6,603 nt of DNA. Source: Oscillospiraceae bacterium (GTDB lineage: Bacteria; Bacillota; Clostridia; Christensenellales; Aristaeellaceae). The stretch covers positions 1 through 6,603 of the forward strand of contig JAISBH010000317.1 in assembly GCA_031266295.1 (NCBI GenBank), given 5' to 3'. How positions within the stretch are numbered: the stretch's first letter is position 1; each line of letters starts with the position of its first letter. A program made the translations under genes and the position numbers. This document shows positions 1 to 6,066 of the stretch, piece by piece. Below the pieces are notes generated by a model, which saw nothing but the letters and a program-made list of their open reading frames with translations, was not told where the DNA came from and searched no databases.

Positions 1-4
1 GACA

Positions 5-958
5 ATGATACAAGCAACACGTTTTGTTGACGAGCTGAACCTGGAGGTGCTGGTGCCCTCCGTGCTCGAGGGTTGGGATATCAAGGCCACAGACCTGAAT
101 CGGCCAGGTATGCAGCTGGCGGGTTTTTATGAATATTTCCCGTATGAAGGGCCGCAGGTCATAGGCCGCGTAGAGATGACCTATCTGGAGAGCCTGCCGC
201 CCGACGTGAGGCACGAGCGGCTGGAGCGGTTCTTCTCGTACGACATACCGTGCATCATACTGTGCCGCAGTCTGCGCTGCCCGTCGGACATGGAGACATT
301 CGCGAGGGCGAAGGACGTGCCCGTGTACCAAAGCCCACTGTCGACCATGCGGTTCGTCAGCAGCGCTATACTGTACCTGAACGCGCAGCTCGCGCCAAGA
401 CAGACCCTCCACGGCGTGCTGGTGAACGTTTACGGCGTGGGCATCCTCCTCACCGGTGAATCCGGCGTGGGCAAGAGCGAATCCGCGCTGGAATTGGTCA
501 AACGCGGGCATCAGCTGGTCGCCGACGACGTTGTGGATGTGCGCAAGGTGGCGGATCAGCGCCTGGTAGGTGAAGCGCCGGAGATGGTGCGCCACTTTAT
601 GGAGATTCGCGGCATCGGCATAATCGATATACGCGCGATGTACGGCATAGGCGCGGTCGTGCGCTCCAAGACGATCGATCTGGTGATCCACCTGGAGATG
701 TGGGTGAGGGATCGCGAGTATGACCGCCTGGGATTGACGACGGAACACAGCACGATCATGGGCGTGCAGACCCCGCTGATGGTGATCCCGGTTCAGCCGG
801 GGCGCAATCTGGCGATCGTAATCGAGGTCGCGGCGCGCAACTACACGCTTAAGCAAACCGGATACAACGCGGCGATGGAACTGGATAAGCGGTTGATATC
901 AATGGTTAGTGAGTTTCAATCCACGCCTTGTGCGAACGAGGCGACAAGGAGGTTATAG
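5..958 (+). CDS. hprK: HPr kinase/phosphorylase
   Basis: Bifunctional enzyme that phosphorylates the phosphotransferase carrier protein HPr on a regulatory serine and removes that phosphate again, the central switch of carbon catabolite repression in low-GC Gram-positives; cytoplasmic. The 317 residues match the usual family length of about 310. Residues 1-130 form the N-terminal domain. The kinase domain starts around H136 (LHGV), with the Walker A loop GESGVGKS at 151-158, the acidic ADD at 173-175, the family signature EIRGIGIIDIR at 200-210 and YDRLG at 239-243. The HprK-type phosphate loop and signature leave little doubt. V219 sits where I recall Arg or Lys in relatives (GAVR versus GAVV here), which may be trivial. 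The ATG at 5 fits family N-termini (LNLEVLV at 11-17), but only four bases lie upstream, so the ribosome binding site is outside and a start further upstream cannot be excluded. First visible gene of an operon with glucokinase and rsmG. Confidence 0.95.
   Translation: MIQATRFVDELNLEVLVPSVLEGWDIKATDLNRPGMQLAGFYEYFPYEGPQVIGRVEMTYLESLPPDVRHERLERFFSYDIPCIILCRSLRCPSDMETFARAKDVPVYQSPLSTMRFVSSAILYLNAQLAPRQTLHGVLVNVYGVGILLTGESGVGKSESALELVKRGHQLVADDVVDVRKVADQRLVGEAPEMVRHFMEIRGIGIIDIRAMYGIGAVVRSKTIDLVIHLEMWVRDREYDRLGLTTEHSTIMGVQTPLMVIPVQPGRNLAIVIEVAARNYTLKQTGYNAAMELDKRLISMVSEFQSTPCANEATRRL
946..952 (+). promoter_or_regulatory. Ribosome binding site of the glucokinase gene
   Basis: A perfect AAGGAGG lies inside the last codons of hprK, ten bases before the ATG at 963. 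It decides the start: the open frame extends upstream to 909, but those extra 18 codons overlap hprK, and the family N-terminus begins at MVRIGIDLGG. Confidence 0.85.
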
Positions 959-962
959 TCAT

Positions 963-1904
963 ATGGTAAGAATCGGCATCGATCTGGGGGGCACGAACAT
1001 AGCCGCCGGAATCGTTACGGACGATGGGAAGCTGCTGCACAAGGTCGAGACGCCCACCTTCGCCGAACGCCCGTGGCAGCCTGTCGTCGAGGACATGATA
1101 GCGCTGTCAAAGCGCGCGCTGACGGAGGCGGGCTGCACTGTCGATGATCTGCGGTCGATCGGCGTAGGCGTGCCGGGCACTGCGATCAACGGTGTCGTCG
1201 TGTTTTGCACAAACCTGGGCTGGCATGACGTGCCGCTGGAGCGGGAGTTCCGCGCGGTAATCAACAGACCACTATATATCGATAACGACGCAAACGTAGC
1301 GGGGCTGGCCGAGGCTGTGTCGGGCGTCAGCGCGGGCGTGCCCAACAGCGTGTTCCTGACGCTGGGCACGGGCCTGGGCGGCGGTATCATCATAAACAAG
1401 AAGATCTATACCGGGTCTCACGGCGTTGGCGGCGAGCTGGGTCATCTGACGTTTATCGCGGGAGGCGAGATGTGCACCTGCGGCAAGCGCGGATGCCTGG
1501 AGCGCTACGCTTCAGCGACGGGCATGATCCGCCTGGCCAGCGAGGTTATGCGCACCCATCCGCATAGCGGCCTTGCGCAGGCGGCGAACAACGATCCCGC
1601 AAACCTGACGGGCAAACTGATCGTCGATCAAGCGAAGGAGGGCGATCCCGCCGCGATGATGGTATTCGATCAATATATCCATTACCTGGCGCAAGGTATC
1701 AACACGATCATCAGCTTCATTGATCCGGATATGGTTGTGCTCGGCGGCGGCGTGTCGAAAGCGGGCGCGTTCCTGTTGGACGCGGTGAGGCTGGCGCTGC
1801 CGAATTACATATTCTTCAGGACGCTGCCGCACGCGTCGATAGAGCTGGCCGTACTGGGCAACGACGCCGGGATAATCGGCGCTGCGATGCTGGGCGCGGC
1901 GTAG
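963..1904 (+). CDS. glcK: ROK-family glucokinase
   Basis: Phosphorylates glucose with ATP to glucose 6-phosphate in the cytoplasm, the entry to glycolysis for sugar that does not arrive through the phosphotransferase system. The 313 residues are typical of a ROK kinase. The N-terminal phosphate loop is DLGGTN at 7-12; NLGWHDVPL at 84-92 is characteristic of glucokinases; the catalytic aspartate is probably D109 in IDNDAN (106-111); the second phosphate motif is LGTGLGGG at 134-141. GVGGELGH at 154-161 supplies the sugar-binding E158 and zinc ligand H161, and CTCGKRGCLE at 171-180 supplies zinc cysteines C171, C173 and C178. No helix-turn-helix precedes the ROK domain, so this is a kinase and not a ROK repressor. 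Glucose is the likely substrate, but other hexoses or N-acetylated amino sugars cannot be excluded from motifs. It begins four bases after hprK and is very probably co-transcribed with it. Confidence 0.92.
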   Translation: MVRIGIDLGGTNIAAGIVTDDGKLLHKVETPTFAERPWQPVVEDMIALSKRALTEAGCTVDDLRSIGVGVPGTAINGVVVFCTNLGWHDVPLEREFRAVINRPLYIDNDANVAGLAEAVSGVSAGVPNSVFLTLGTGLGGGIIINKKIYTGSHGVGGELGHLTFIAGGEMCTCGKRGCLERYASATGMIRLASEVMRTHPHSGLAQAANNDPANLTGKLIVDQAKEGDPAAMMVFDQYIHYLAQGINTIISFIDPDMVVLGGGVSKAGAFLLDAVRLALPNYIFFRTLPHASIELAVLGNDAGIIGAAMLGAA

Positions 1905-1910
1905 CGGATC

Positions 1911-2666
1911 GTGTCGGAATCGCGATCCTCGCAATCCCAGTTCAAGGAAACGCTCGTCAATGGCTGCGCCGGGATGGGGATCACGCTCCCGCCCGGCGCG
2001 CTTGAACGATTCTCGCGGTATGATGCGATGCTGCGCGATGAGAATCAGCGGCAGAATCTGACGCGCGATCTGGACACGCCTGATTACATACAACGGTTGT
2101 ATCTGGACTCGCTGATGCCGCTGACGCTGGGGCTGTCCGGTTGCGGCGCGGTGGACGTCGGCACCGGGGCGGGGTTCCCCGGTGTGCCGCTGGCGATAGC
2201 CAGGCCGGATATAACGTTCACGCTGCTGGATTCGTTGGAGAAGCGGTGCGCGTTTCTGCGACGGGTAGTACGCGAGCTGGACTTAAGCGCGGATGTAACG
2301 CACTCGCGGACGGAGGATTTCGGCAGGGTGAGACAGAATCGCGGCGCGTACGATATCGCGTTCAGCCGTGCAGTCGCGCCGCTTGCGGTGCTGATGGAGA
2401 TGACGATACCGCTGCTCAAGCTTGGGGGATTGATGATCGCGCACAAAGGCCCGGCGGTTGTGGACGAGTACCCGGCGGCACGGAAGGCCGCCGCTACTCT
2501 AGGAGCGCGGCTGCGCAATCCGATACTGGCGGGCGTGCCGGGAACCGAGTCGCGGCACGTGCTGGTCGTCGCCGATGTGATTCAGCGGTGTCCAAGCATA
2601 TATCCGCGCAAGGCGGGCGTCCCAGGGAGGAACCCTCTCGGGTCCCTCTCTACGCATCAACGCTAG
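1911..2666 (+). CDS. rsmG: 16S rRNA (guanine-N7) methyltransferase RsmG
   Basis: S-adenosylmethionine-dependent methyltransferase of the GidB/RsmG family, which makes m7G in the 530 loop of 16S rRNA (G527 in E. coli numbering); loss in other bacteria gives low-level streptomycin resistance. The 251 residues are slightly longer than usual. Visible features are NLTRD at 49-53, LYLDSL at 63-68, the cofactor loop VDVGTGAGFPGVPL at 81-94, the second strand LLDSLEKR at 105-112, FSRAVAPL at 151-158, AHKG at 177-180, and the C-terminal YPRKAGVPGRNPL at 231-243 that matches Gram-positive RsmG tails. Relatives usually have His at the first position of the LYLDSL stretch (HxxDS); here it is Leu63. The start is GTG, six bases after the glucokinase stop, without a clear Shine-Dalgarno, suggesting translational coupling. 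A later ATG at 1974 would cut into the first helix of the fold. The final 17 bases overlap the convergent gene. Confidence 0.93.
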   Translation: MSESRSSQSQFKETLVNGCAGMGITLPPGALERFSRYDAMLRDENQRQNLTRDLDTPDYIQRLYLDSLMPLTLGLSGCGAVDVGTGAGFPGVPLAIARPDITFTLLDSLEKRCAFLRRVVRELDLSADVTHSRTEDFGRVRQNRGAYDIAFSRAVAPLAVLMEMTIPLLKLGGLMIAHKGPAVVDEYPAARKAAATLGARLRNPILAGVPGTESRHVLVVADVIQRCPSIYPRKAGVPGRNPLGSLSTHQR

Positions 2667-2680
2667 GCGGGTTCCCTCCC
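2625..2680. repeat. Imperfect inverted repeat spanning the rsmG / surface-protein overlap
   Basis: Left arm GGGAGGAACCC at 2625-2635 and right arm GGGTTCCCTCCC at 2669-2680 are complementary except for one extra base, with a 33-base loop that holds both stop codons. It is mutually exclusive with the smaller hairpin inside its left half. Because the arms are inverted copies, RsmG ends in GRNPLG and the opposing protein in GGNPPS. It could be a bidirectional 3'-end structure or part of a dispersed palindromic element. No T tract follows. Confidence 0.45.
2629..2645. other. Small hairpin at the convergent gene junction
   Basis: GG, a bulged A, ACCC, loop TCTC, GGGT, CC: a six-pair stem with a four-base loop. 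Read on the minus strand the loop is GAGA, a GNRA-type tetraloop, and the hairpin begins five bases beyond the stop of the minus-strand gene. There is no T tract on either side, so it is not a classical intrinsic terminator, but it could mark the 3' end of the minus-strand transcript. It also lies in the RsmG C-terminal codons, so base choice is partly set by protein sequence. Confidence 0.4.
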
Positions 2681-5600
2681 CTCTGCCGCTGTGAGCGCGG
2701 ATGCCTCACAACCGATCCGTCCTCAACGCCGATACGTTCCGGCGCTGGTGGTGAAGGCGGCGGCGCGTAAGGCGACACTTGCGGCGTGGCCGTCGCGCTC
2801 ATCGTAATTGGGCCGCCCTTTGCGGGTGAGGCGGTTGGTGGTACGGGCGGCAATGCTGGTATTGGCGGCAGGCTGGAACTGGCCTGGTTGGATTGAACCG
2901 CTTGCGTCGATGGAGTTTGAGCGGCTCGCTGCGTCGGCTGTCCGTTCCGGACAGGCTGGGACGGCGGAGCCGCCGATACGGCTGCGGCGGTTACGGAAGG
3001 ATTGGGACGCTGCGCGTATGAGGCGTTGGGGTTCGCTGCGGTTCGCGCCGTAGCTGTTCCCGCAGCGGCTGTCCCGGCGGCGGTTGGTTTAGATGCGGCT
3101 GTCCCGGCGGCGGCGCGAGCGCCGTTGACAGCGTTGCCTGTGTTATTGAACGTAGTTACTTGCGCGGCGCGGCGTGAGGCAGCCTCGGTCTGGGCTTGAT
3201 GCTTGCGGGCGCGGTTATACATTGTAAACCCATACAGGCCGCCGCCTCCCAGTATCAGCGCGATGACCAGCGCCAGTATCAGCTTACCGCCAGGCCCACC
3301 CGATCCCGTCGAACCGCCGCCTACGACAGGCATCGACGGCGTCGCGGATGGCGAGGGCGACGGATTAAGTGTGACCAAGAGCGAGGATGACGGCGACGGC
3401 GATCCCGACGCAGACGGCGACGGCGAGGGCACAGGTGTTACCCACGGCAGCACGGACGGCGACGCGGACGCGTCAGATGGGGTCTTGGTCGTCCATGGGG
3501 TGGCGGTGGGCAGTCCTGTCGGCGCGGGGGTGACGAACTGCGGTATGTTCGTGATGGACGGCGTAGTCCATACGATAGGCGCGTTGGTTACAGACGGCTT
3601 GTTGGTCGGCGTTATGATCTTGCTGCCGTCGTTGTAACTGGGGTTTGTGACTACGCTTAGGTATTCGCCCACGGTCAGCAGACGCACGACGTCCTCGCGC
3701 AGGTATCCGGTCACGCCGCCCACCTCTGCCTGATACCAGGTGTAGCCGCCGGAGACCGTGCTGTCTATCAGCCGGATGATCGTGTTCTTGGTCAGCGTCA
3801 GGCGCACCGATCCGCCCGGCGTTGCGCGGAAGTTAACGCCCGACGTGGACGTAACGCCATAACCGCTGAACGCGTCTCCGAAGCTTGTCGGCGCGGGCGA
3901 AGGCGTGACCACACTCTTCCCGGCGAAATAGGAGTAGACCTCGTCCGGAGCCATCCAGCGCAGATAATCGGACGGAATGTATCCGAATTGATCGTTATAA
4001 TTAACGAACTGCCATTGAGAGCCGTCTTCCGGATATACCTGTTCCTGCACGAACACAACCTCGTAGTATGGCAGCCATTCAGTGGCGTACGCGCCTAGGC
4101 TGGGCCAGTTGAGCAGAGGCGCGCCGCTGGCGGTGATCACGCGTGCGTAGCCGGACAGCTGCGGCGGGGTGGGCGTTTGCGCGGCGTACGGCGTTGGCGT
4201 CGGCGCGACATACTGAGTCGGCGTTGGCGCGATATATGGCGTTGGCGTGGGAGTCGGCGCGGGCGTTGGCGTCGCGTTGATCACGTTGCGGATATAGGAA
4301 TCCTCCTCCTCAAGCGACATAATCCGTAGATCGTACGGCATCACATATCCGACGCGTCTGTCGCTGAGCAGCTGTACCTGCCGCCACTCGACGTTGTTCA
4401 CGACGTTCGTCCCCTGCACGAACACAACGTCCCATGCGTTCAGCGCCGCAATGGGCTGTGCGCCGGATGACATGCCCTGCAGCACGTTCACGCCGTTTCG
4501 CAGCACGTAAGCATAACCCGCCTGACGCTCGACTGTTTGCGGCGGAGTTGAGACCTGGGTCGGAGTCGGGGTTGGGGCCGGGATTGGAGTTGGGGCCAAG
4601 GTCGGCGTTGGGGCCGGGGTTGGCGTTGCGGCGATAATCTCGGGGGTGGGGGTAGAGGTTGGCGCGGGCGAAGGAGTGGGGTGGGTATAGTCATACTCCT
4701 CGCGCGGCGTGAGGTAGTACAGCGACGACATCGGCACAAAGCCTATCTGGCCGCCCGCGTTGATCGCTATCCACCAGTCTCCTTGCGAATCCAGCTGGTG
4801 GCCGATCGTTTCGTATATAGCGCCGTCCGGGTACAGCTCGCCGACATAGACGCCGGATTGCGGCCCGGTGTAAAACGGCGCGCTCAACGCGTCGATCCTC
4901 ACGTGGGAGGTAAGCCCTTCCGGGAACGTCGGTTCCGGCGTGGGCGTAGGATCGGGGGTTGGAGTGGGCGGCGGCGTTGGTGAGGGCGCGGGCGTGCTGT
5001 TGATTTGGTCGTAGTAGTCGTTAGCTTCATCCTGGCCCAAGTATTGCAGCGAGTATACGGGTATATAACCCAGCGCCGCAGGGTTCGCCGGATCGGTCTG
5101 GATCAGCGCCCACCACTGATTATCGGCGCCAATATCGTGGTCGATCACATCGTAAACGGCATTCCCACCGGGAATCTGGGATATAACCTGACCGCTGGGA
5201 TAGTTATAGATCGCCGCGTATTCGCCGGGGATGCGGGCGTACTGACTTATGGCCCAGTCTTCCGGGAATGGCGGTTGAGTCGGCAGTTCGATCGGCAGTT
5301 CGATCGGCGGCTGAGTCGGCGGTTCGATCGGAAGTTCGACCGGCGGCTGAGTCGGCAGTTCGATCGGCAGTTCAGCCGATGGTTGGTCATTGCCGTTAGC
5401 GTTCGTGTCGTCTTCAGCGTCGTTCGATAGCGACAGCGGCTGTTCGACGGACGCGGTCAGCTGATACGTCAGACCGTCGATCATAATCGGCATTGGATAA
5501 TCGTAACTGTGAGTTAAGTCCAATATGCTATTCAGCGTGCTGACCGCATACACCTCTCCGTCCCACGCGATGAAGTATTCGCCTGGATCGTCGTCCATAT

Positions 5601-5859
5601 AAACCTGGACGACGACGGCGTTCAGCGGCATATCAGGCGCGGTCGGCGCCCACAATATAGGGTTATCCGGATCGAACGCGGCGTATGCCTCCGCAACGAG
5701 CGCGATCGTGCCGTCCGGCTGCAGCGCGTTGATCTGCAGCGTGATATGAGACACAGCGGCGTGCGCCGGGACCGCGAGCAACGGGCACAGCGTCAGCGCG
5801 AGCAAGATGGCGAGCAGCCTCCGAGTCCTCGGGATATTTATCAAATCATGGCTACGCAT
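2650..5859 (-). CDS. Secreted, membrane-anchored multi-SH3 surface protein
   Basis: Cell-envelope protein of 1069 residues, function unknown. A signal peptide (basic RTRR at 11-14, hydrophobic 15-31, probable cleavage after AHA at 32-34) leads into a beta-rich region of no recognised family (35-143). A 12-residue repeat (162-197) follows, then five SH3-like modules at about 205-284, 318-391, 447-526, 569-645 and 665-735. These are joined by Pro/Thr linkers (287-312, 393-440, 529-567, 651-658). A Ser/Pro/Thr stalk (739-858) reaches one transmembrane helix (860-880) with basic YNRARKH inside, then an Ala/Pro/Gln-rich tail (887-1069). Each SH3-like module keeps a Trp, then G[YF][IVL] 10-14 residues later (G264, G373, G504, G626, G718), then a short acidic helix ending in Tyr. 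The fifth (SGVNFRATPGG) is the most canonical SH3b. In other bacteria such domains bind cell wall or peptides, so wall contact is an inference. The mature protein has no cysteine and no visible catalytic domain or LPXTG signal. The start is set by a strong ribosome binding site. Confidence 0.88.
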   Translation of the reverse strand: MRSHDLINIPRTRRLLAILLALTLCPLLAVPAHAAVSHITLQINALQPDGTIALVAEAYAAFDPDNPILWAPTAPDMPLNAVVVQVYMDDDPGEYFIAWDGEVYAVSTLNSILDLTHSYDYPMPIMIDGLTYQLTASVEQPLSLSNDAEDDTNANGNDQPSAELPIELPTQPPVELPIEPPTQPPIELPIELPTQPPFPEDWAISQYARIPGEYAAIYNYPSGQVISQIPGGNAVYDVIDHDIGADNQWWALIQTDPANPAALGYIPVYSLQYLGQDEANDYYDQINSTPAPSPTPPPTPTPDPTPTPEPTFPEGLTSHVRIDALSAPFYTGPQSGVYVGELYPDGAIYETIGHQLDSQGDWWIAINAGGQIGFVPMSSLYYLTPREEYDYTHPTPSPAPTSTPTPEIIAATPTPAPTPTLAPTPIPAPTPTPTQVSTPPQTVERQAGYAYVLRNGVNVLQGMSSGAQPIAALNAWDVVFVQGTNVVNNVEWRQVQLLSDRRVGYVMPYDLRIMSLEEEDSYIRNVINATPTPAPTPTPTPYIAPTPTQYVAPTPTPYAAQTPTPPQLSGYARVITASGAPLLNWPSLGAYATEWLPYYEVVFVQEQVYPEDGSQWQFVNYNDQFGYIPSDYLRWMAPDEVYSYFAGKSVVTPSPAPTSFGDAFSGYGVTSTSGVNFRATPGGSVRLTLTKNTIIRLIDSTVSGGYTWYQAEVGGVTGYLREDVVRLLTVGEYLSVVTNPSYNDGSKIITPTNKPSVTNAPIVWTTPSITNIPQFVTPAPTGLPTATPWTTKTPSDASASPSVLPWVTPVPSPSPSASGSPSPSSSLLVTLNPSPSPSATPSMPVVGGGSTGSGGPGGKLILALVIALILGGGGLYGFTMYNRARKHQAQTEAASRRAAQVTTFNNTGNAVNGARAAAGTAASKPTAAGTAAAGTATARTAANPNASYAQRPNPSVTAAAVSAAPPSQPVRNGQPTQRAAQTPSTQAVQSNQASSSLPPIPALPPVPPTASPAKGGPITMSATATPQVSPYAPPPSPPAPERIGVEDGSVVRHPRSQRQRGGNPPSVDA
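3065..3113 (-). repeat. 30-base-period direct repeat in the C-terminal tail
   Basis: The 19-base stretch GCGGCTGTCCCGGCGGCGG occurs at 3065-3083 and again at 3095-3113, exactly 30 bases apart. It encodes an Ala/Gly/Thr repeat (AAGTAA type) in the predicted cytoplasmic tail of the surface protein around residues 916-932. The frame-preserving period suggests expansion by slippage or unequal recombination. Confidence 0.7.
3220..3282 (-). other. Transmembrane helix of the surface protein
   Basis: Codes for residues 860-880: a run of Leu, Ile, Ala and Val followed by four glycines and Leu-Tyr-Gly-Phe-Thr-Met. Three basic residues plus His follow (NRARKH at 882-887) and a Gly/Ser-rich stretch precedes it. 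By the positive-inside rule the C-terminal tail is cytoplasmic and the SH3 region outside. Confidence 0.8.
4540..4683 (-). repeat. Longest TP-rich linker of the surface protein
   Basis: Codes for residues 393-440, an array of short Pro-Thr, Pro-Ala-Pro and Thr-Pro units between SH3-like modules 2 and 3. The DNA is a degenerate repeat of GGCGTTGG and GGAGTTGG words on the plus strand. Similar linkers lie at residues 287-312 and 529-567. Such linkers are extended spacers in wall proteins and often O-glycosylation substrates; neither is shown here. Confidence 0.75.
5269..5376 (-). repeat. Three tandem 36-base repeats (12-residue ELPIELPTQPP unit)
   Basis: Codes for residues 162-197: three consecutive 12-residue units of the form x-ELPI-E-[LP]-PTQPP, with first residues A, V and I. 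At DNA level each unit contains one or two copies of CAGTTCGATCGG or a near variant, so the repeat is conserved in nucleotides as well as protein. It links the N-terminal beta-rich region to the first SH3-like module and is a plausible site for copy-number variation between strains. Confidence 0.9.
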
Positions 5860-5865
5860 GGCAAT

Positions 5866-5873
5866 ACCTCCTC
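5866..5873 (-). promoter_or_regulatory. Ribosome binding site of the surface-protein gene
   Basis: On the minus strand GAGGAGGT lies six bases before the ATG at 5859. It fixes the start at MRSHDL; the nearby ATG at 5849 is out of frame. Confidence 0.88.
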
Positions 5874-5982
5874 AATGAAATTTGGAACGCTGTCACCGCG
5901 TCCCGATCCGTCGTGGACCTCAGCCCACGCCCTTGACATTTTCTCCGAATTCATGTACTTATAAAACGATTGCGAGCGCACG

Positions 5983-5997
5983 GCGCATCCTCTGCGC
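5983..5997. other. GC-rich hairpin in the divergent intergenic region
   Basis: GCGCA at 5983-5987 and TGCGC at 5993-5997 pair around the loop TCCTC, inside a wider alternating GC stretch that could extend the structure imperfectly. On the plus strand it is followed by ATTTTAA from 6003. It resembles a short terminator or attenuator, but the T run is only four bases and no plus-strand gene lies immediately upstream. Confidence 0.3.
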
Positions 5998-6051
5998 GCG
6001 CGATTTTAACAATCCGTTCATTATTTGATCGATAAAACCATCCGACATCAT

Positions 6052-6059
6052 AAGGGGGG
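6052..6059 (+). promoter_or_regulatory. Ribosome binding site of the small membrane protein
   Basis: AAGGGGGG, seven bases before the ATG at 6067, pairs with the anti-Shine-Dalgarno using G-U pairs. It selects the ATG at 6067 over the in-frame ATG at 6025, which has no such site. Confidence 0.65.
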
Positions 6060-6066
6060 CGCGGTT

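Larger units (their letters stand above)
5860..6066. promoter_or_regulatory. Divergent intergenic region with promoter-like elements
   Basis: The 207 bases between the two divergent starts contain a perfect plus-strand TTGACA at 5933-5938. The best -10 match downstream, TATAAA at 5960-5965, is at a poor spacing of 21 bases. A second plus-strand pair, TTAACA at 6006-6011 and GATAAA at 6031-6036, has a 19-base gap. For the minus strand only isolated AT-rich words are seen (TATAAG at 5963-5958, TAAAAT at 6008-6003) with no convincing -35 partner. A GC-rich hairpin lies between them. Promoters for both flanking genes are expected here, but their exact positions are uncertain. Confidence 0.4.

Noticed and set aside
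909..962. Longer start for the glucokinase
   Set aside because: Would overlap hprK by 50 bases; the strong ribosome binding site at 946-952 and the family N-terminus point to 963.
1512..2093. Minus-strand frame of 193 codons across glucokinase and rsmG
   Set aside because: Arg/His-rich antisense shadow of two well-identified genes.
2141..2770. Plus-strand frame of 209 codons inside and beyond rsmG
   Set aside because: Out-of-frame overlap with rsmG; Arg/Gly-rich composition and no recognisable motif.
3203..3637. Plus-strand frame of 144 codons rich in Asp-Gly (DGDGDADGDGEG), resembling calcium-binding repeats
   Set aside because: It is the antisense of the Ser/Pro linker codons of the large minus-strand gene; the Asp-Gly pattern is a by-product of TCG/CCG/TCC codons, and no ribosome binding site or domain order supports it.
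4540..4683. Repetitive GGCGTTGG-like words as a CRISPR array or non-coding repeat array
   Set aside because: There is no regular repeat-spacer pattern; the repetition is explained by Thr-Pro and Ala-Pro codons in a long open frame.
5005..5430. Plus-strand frame of 141 codons with RQFDRQFDRRLSRRFD repeats
   Set aside because: Shadow of the 36-base tandem repeat read on the opposite strand; the minus frame has the signal peptide, modules and ribosome binding site.
5840..5859. Lipoprotein signal at Cys25 of the surface protein
   Set aside because: The residues before the cysteine (LTLC) do not fit a lipobox and a normal AHA cleavage site follows.
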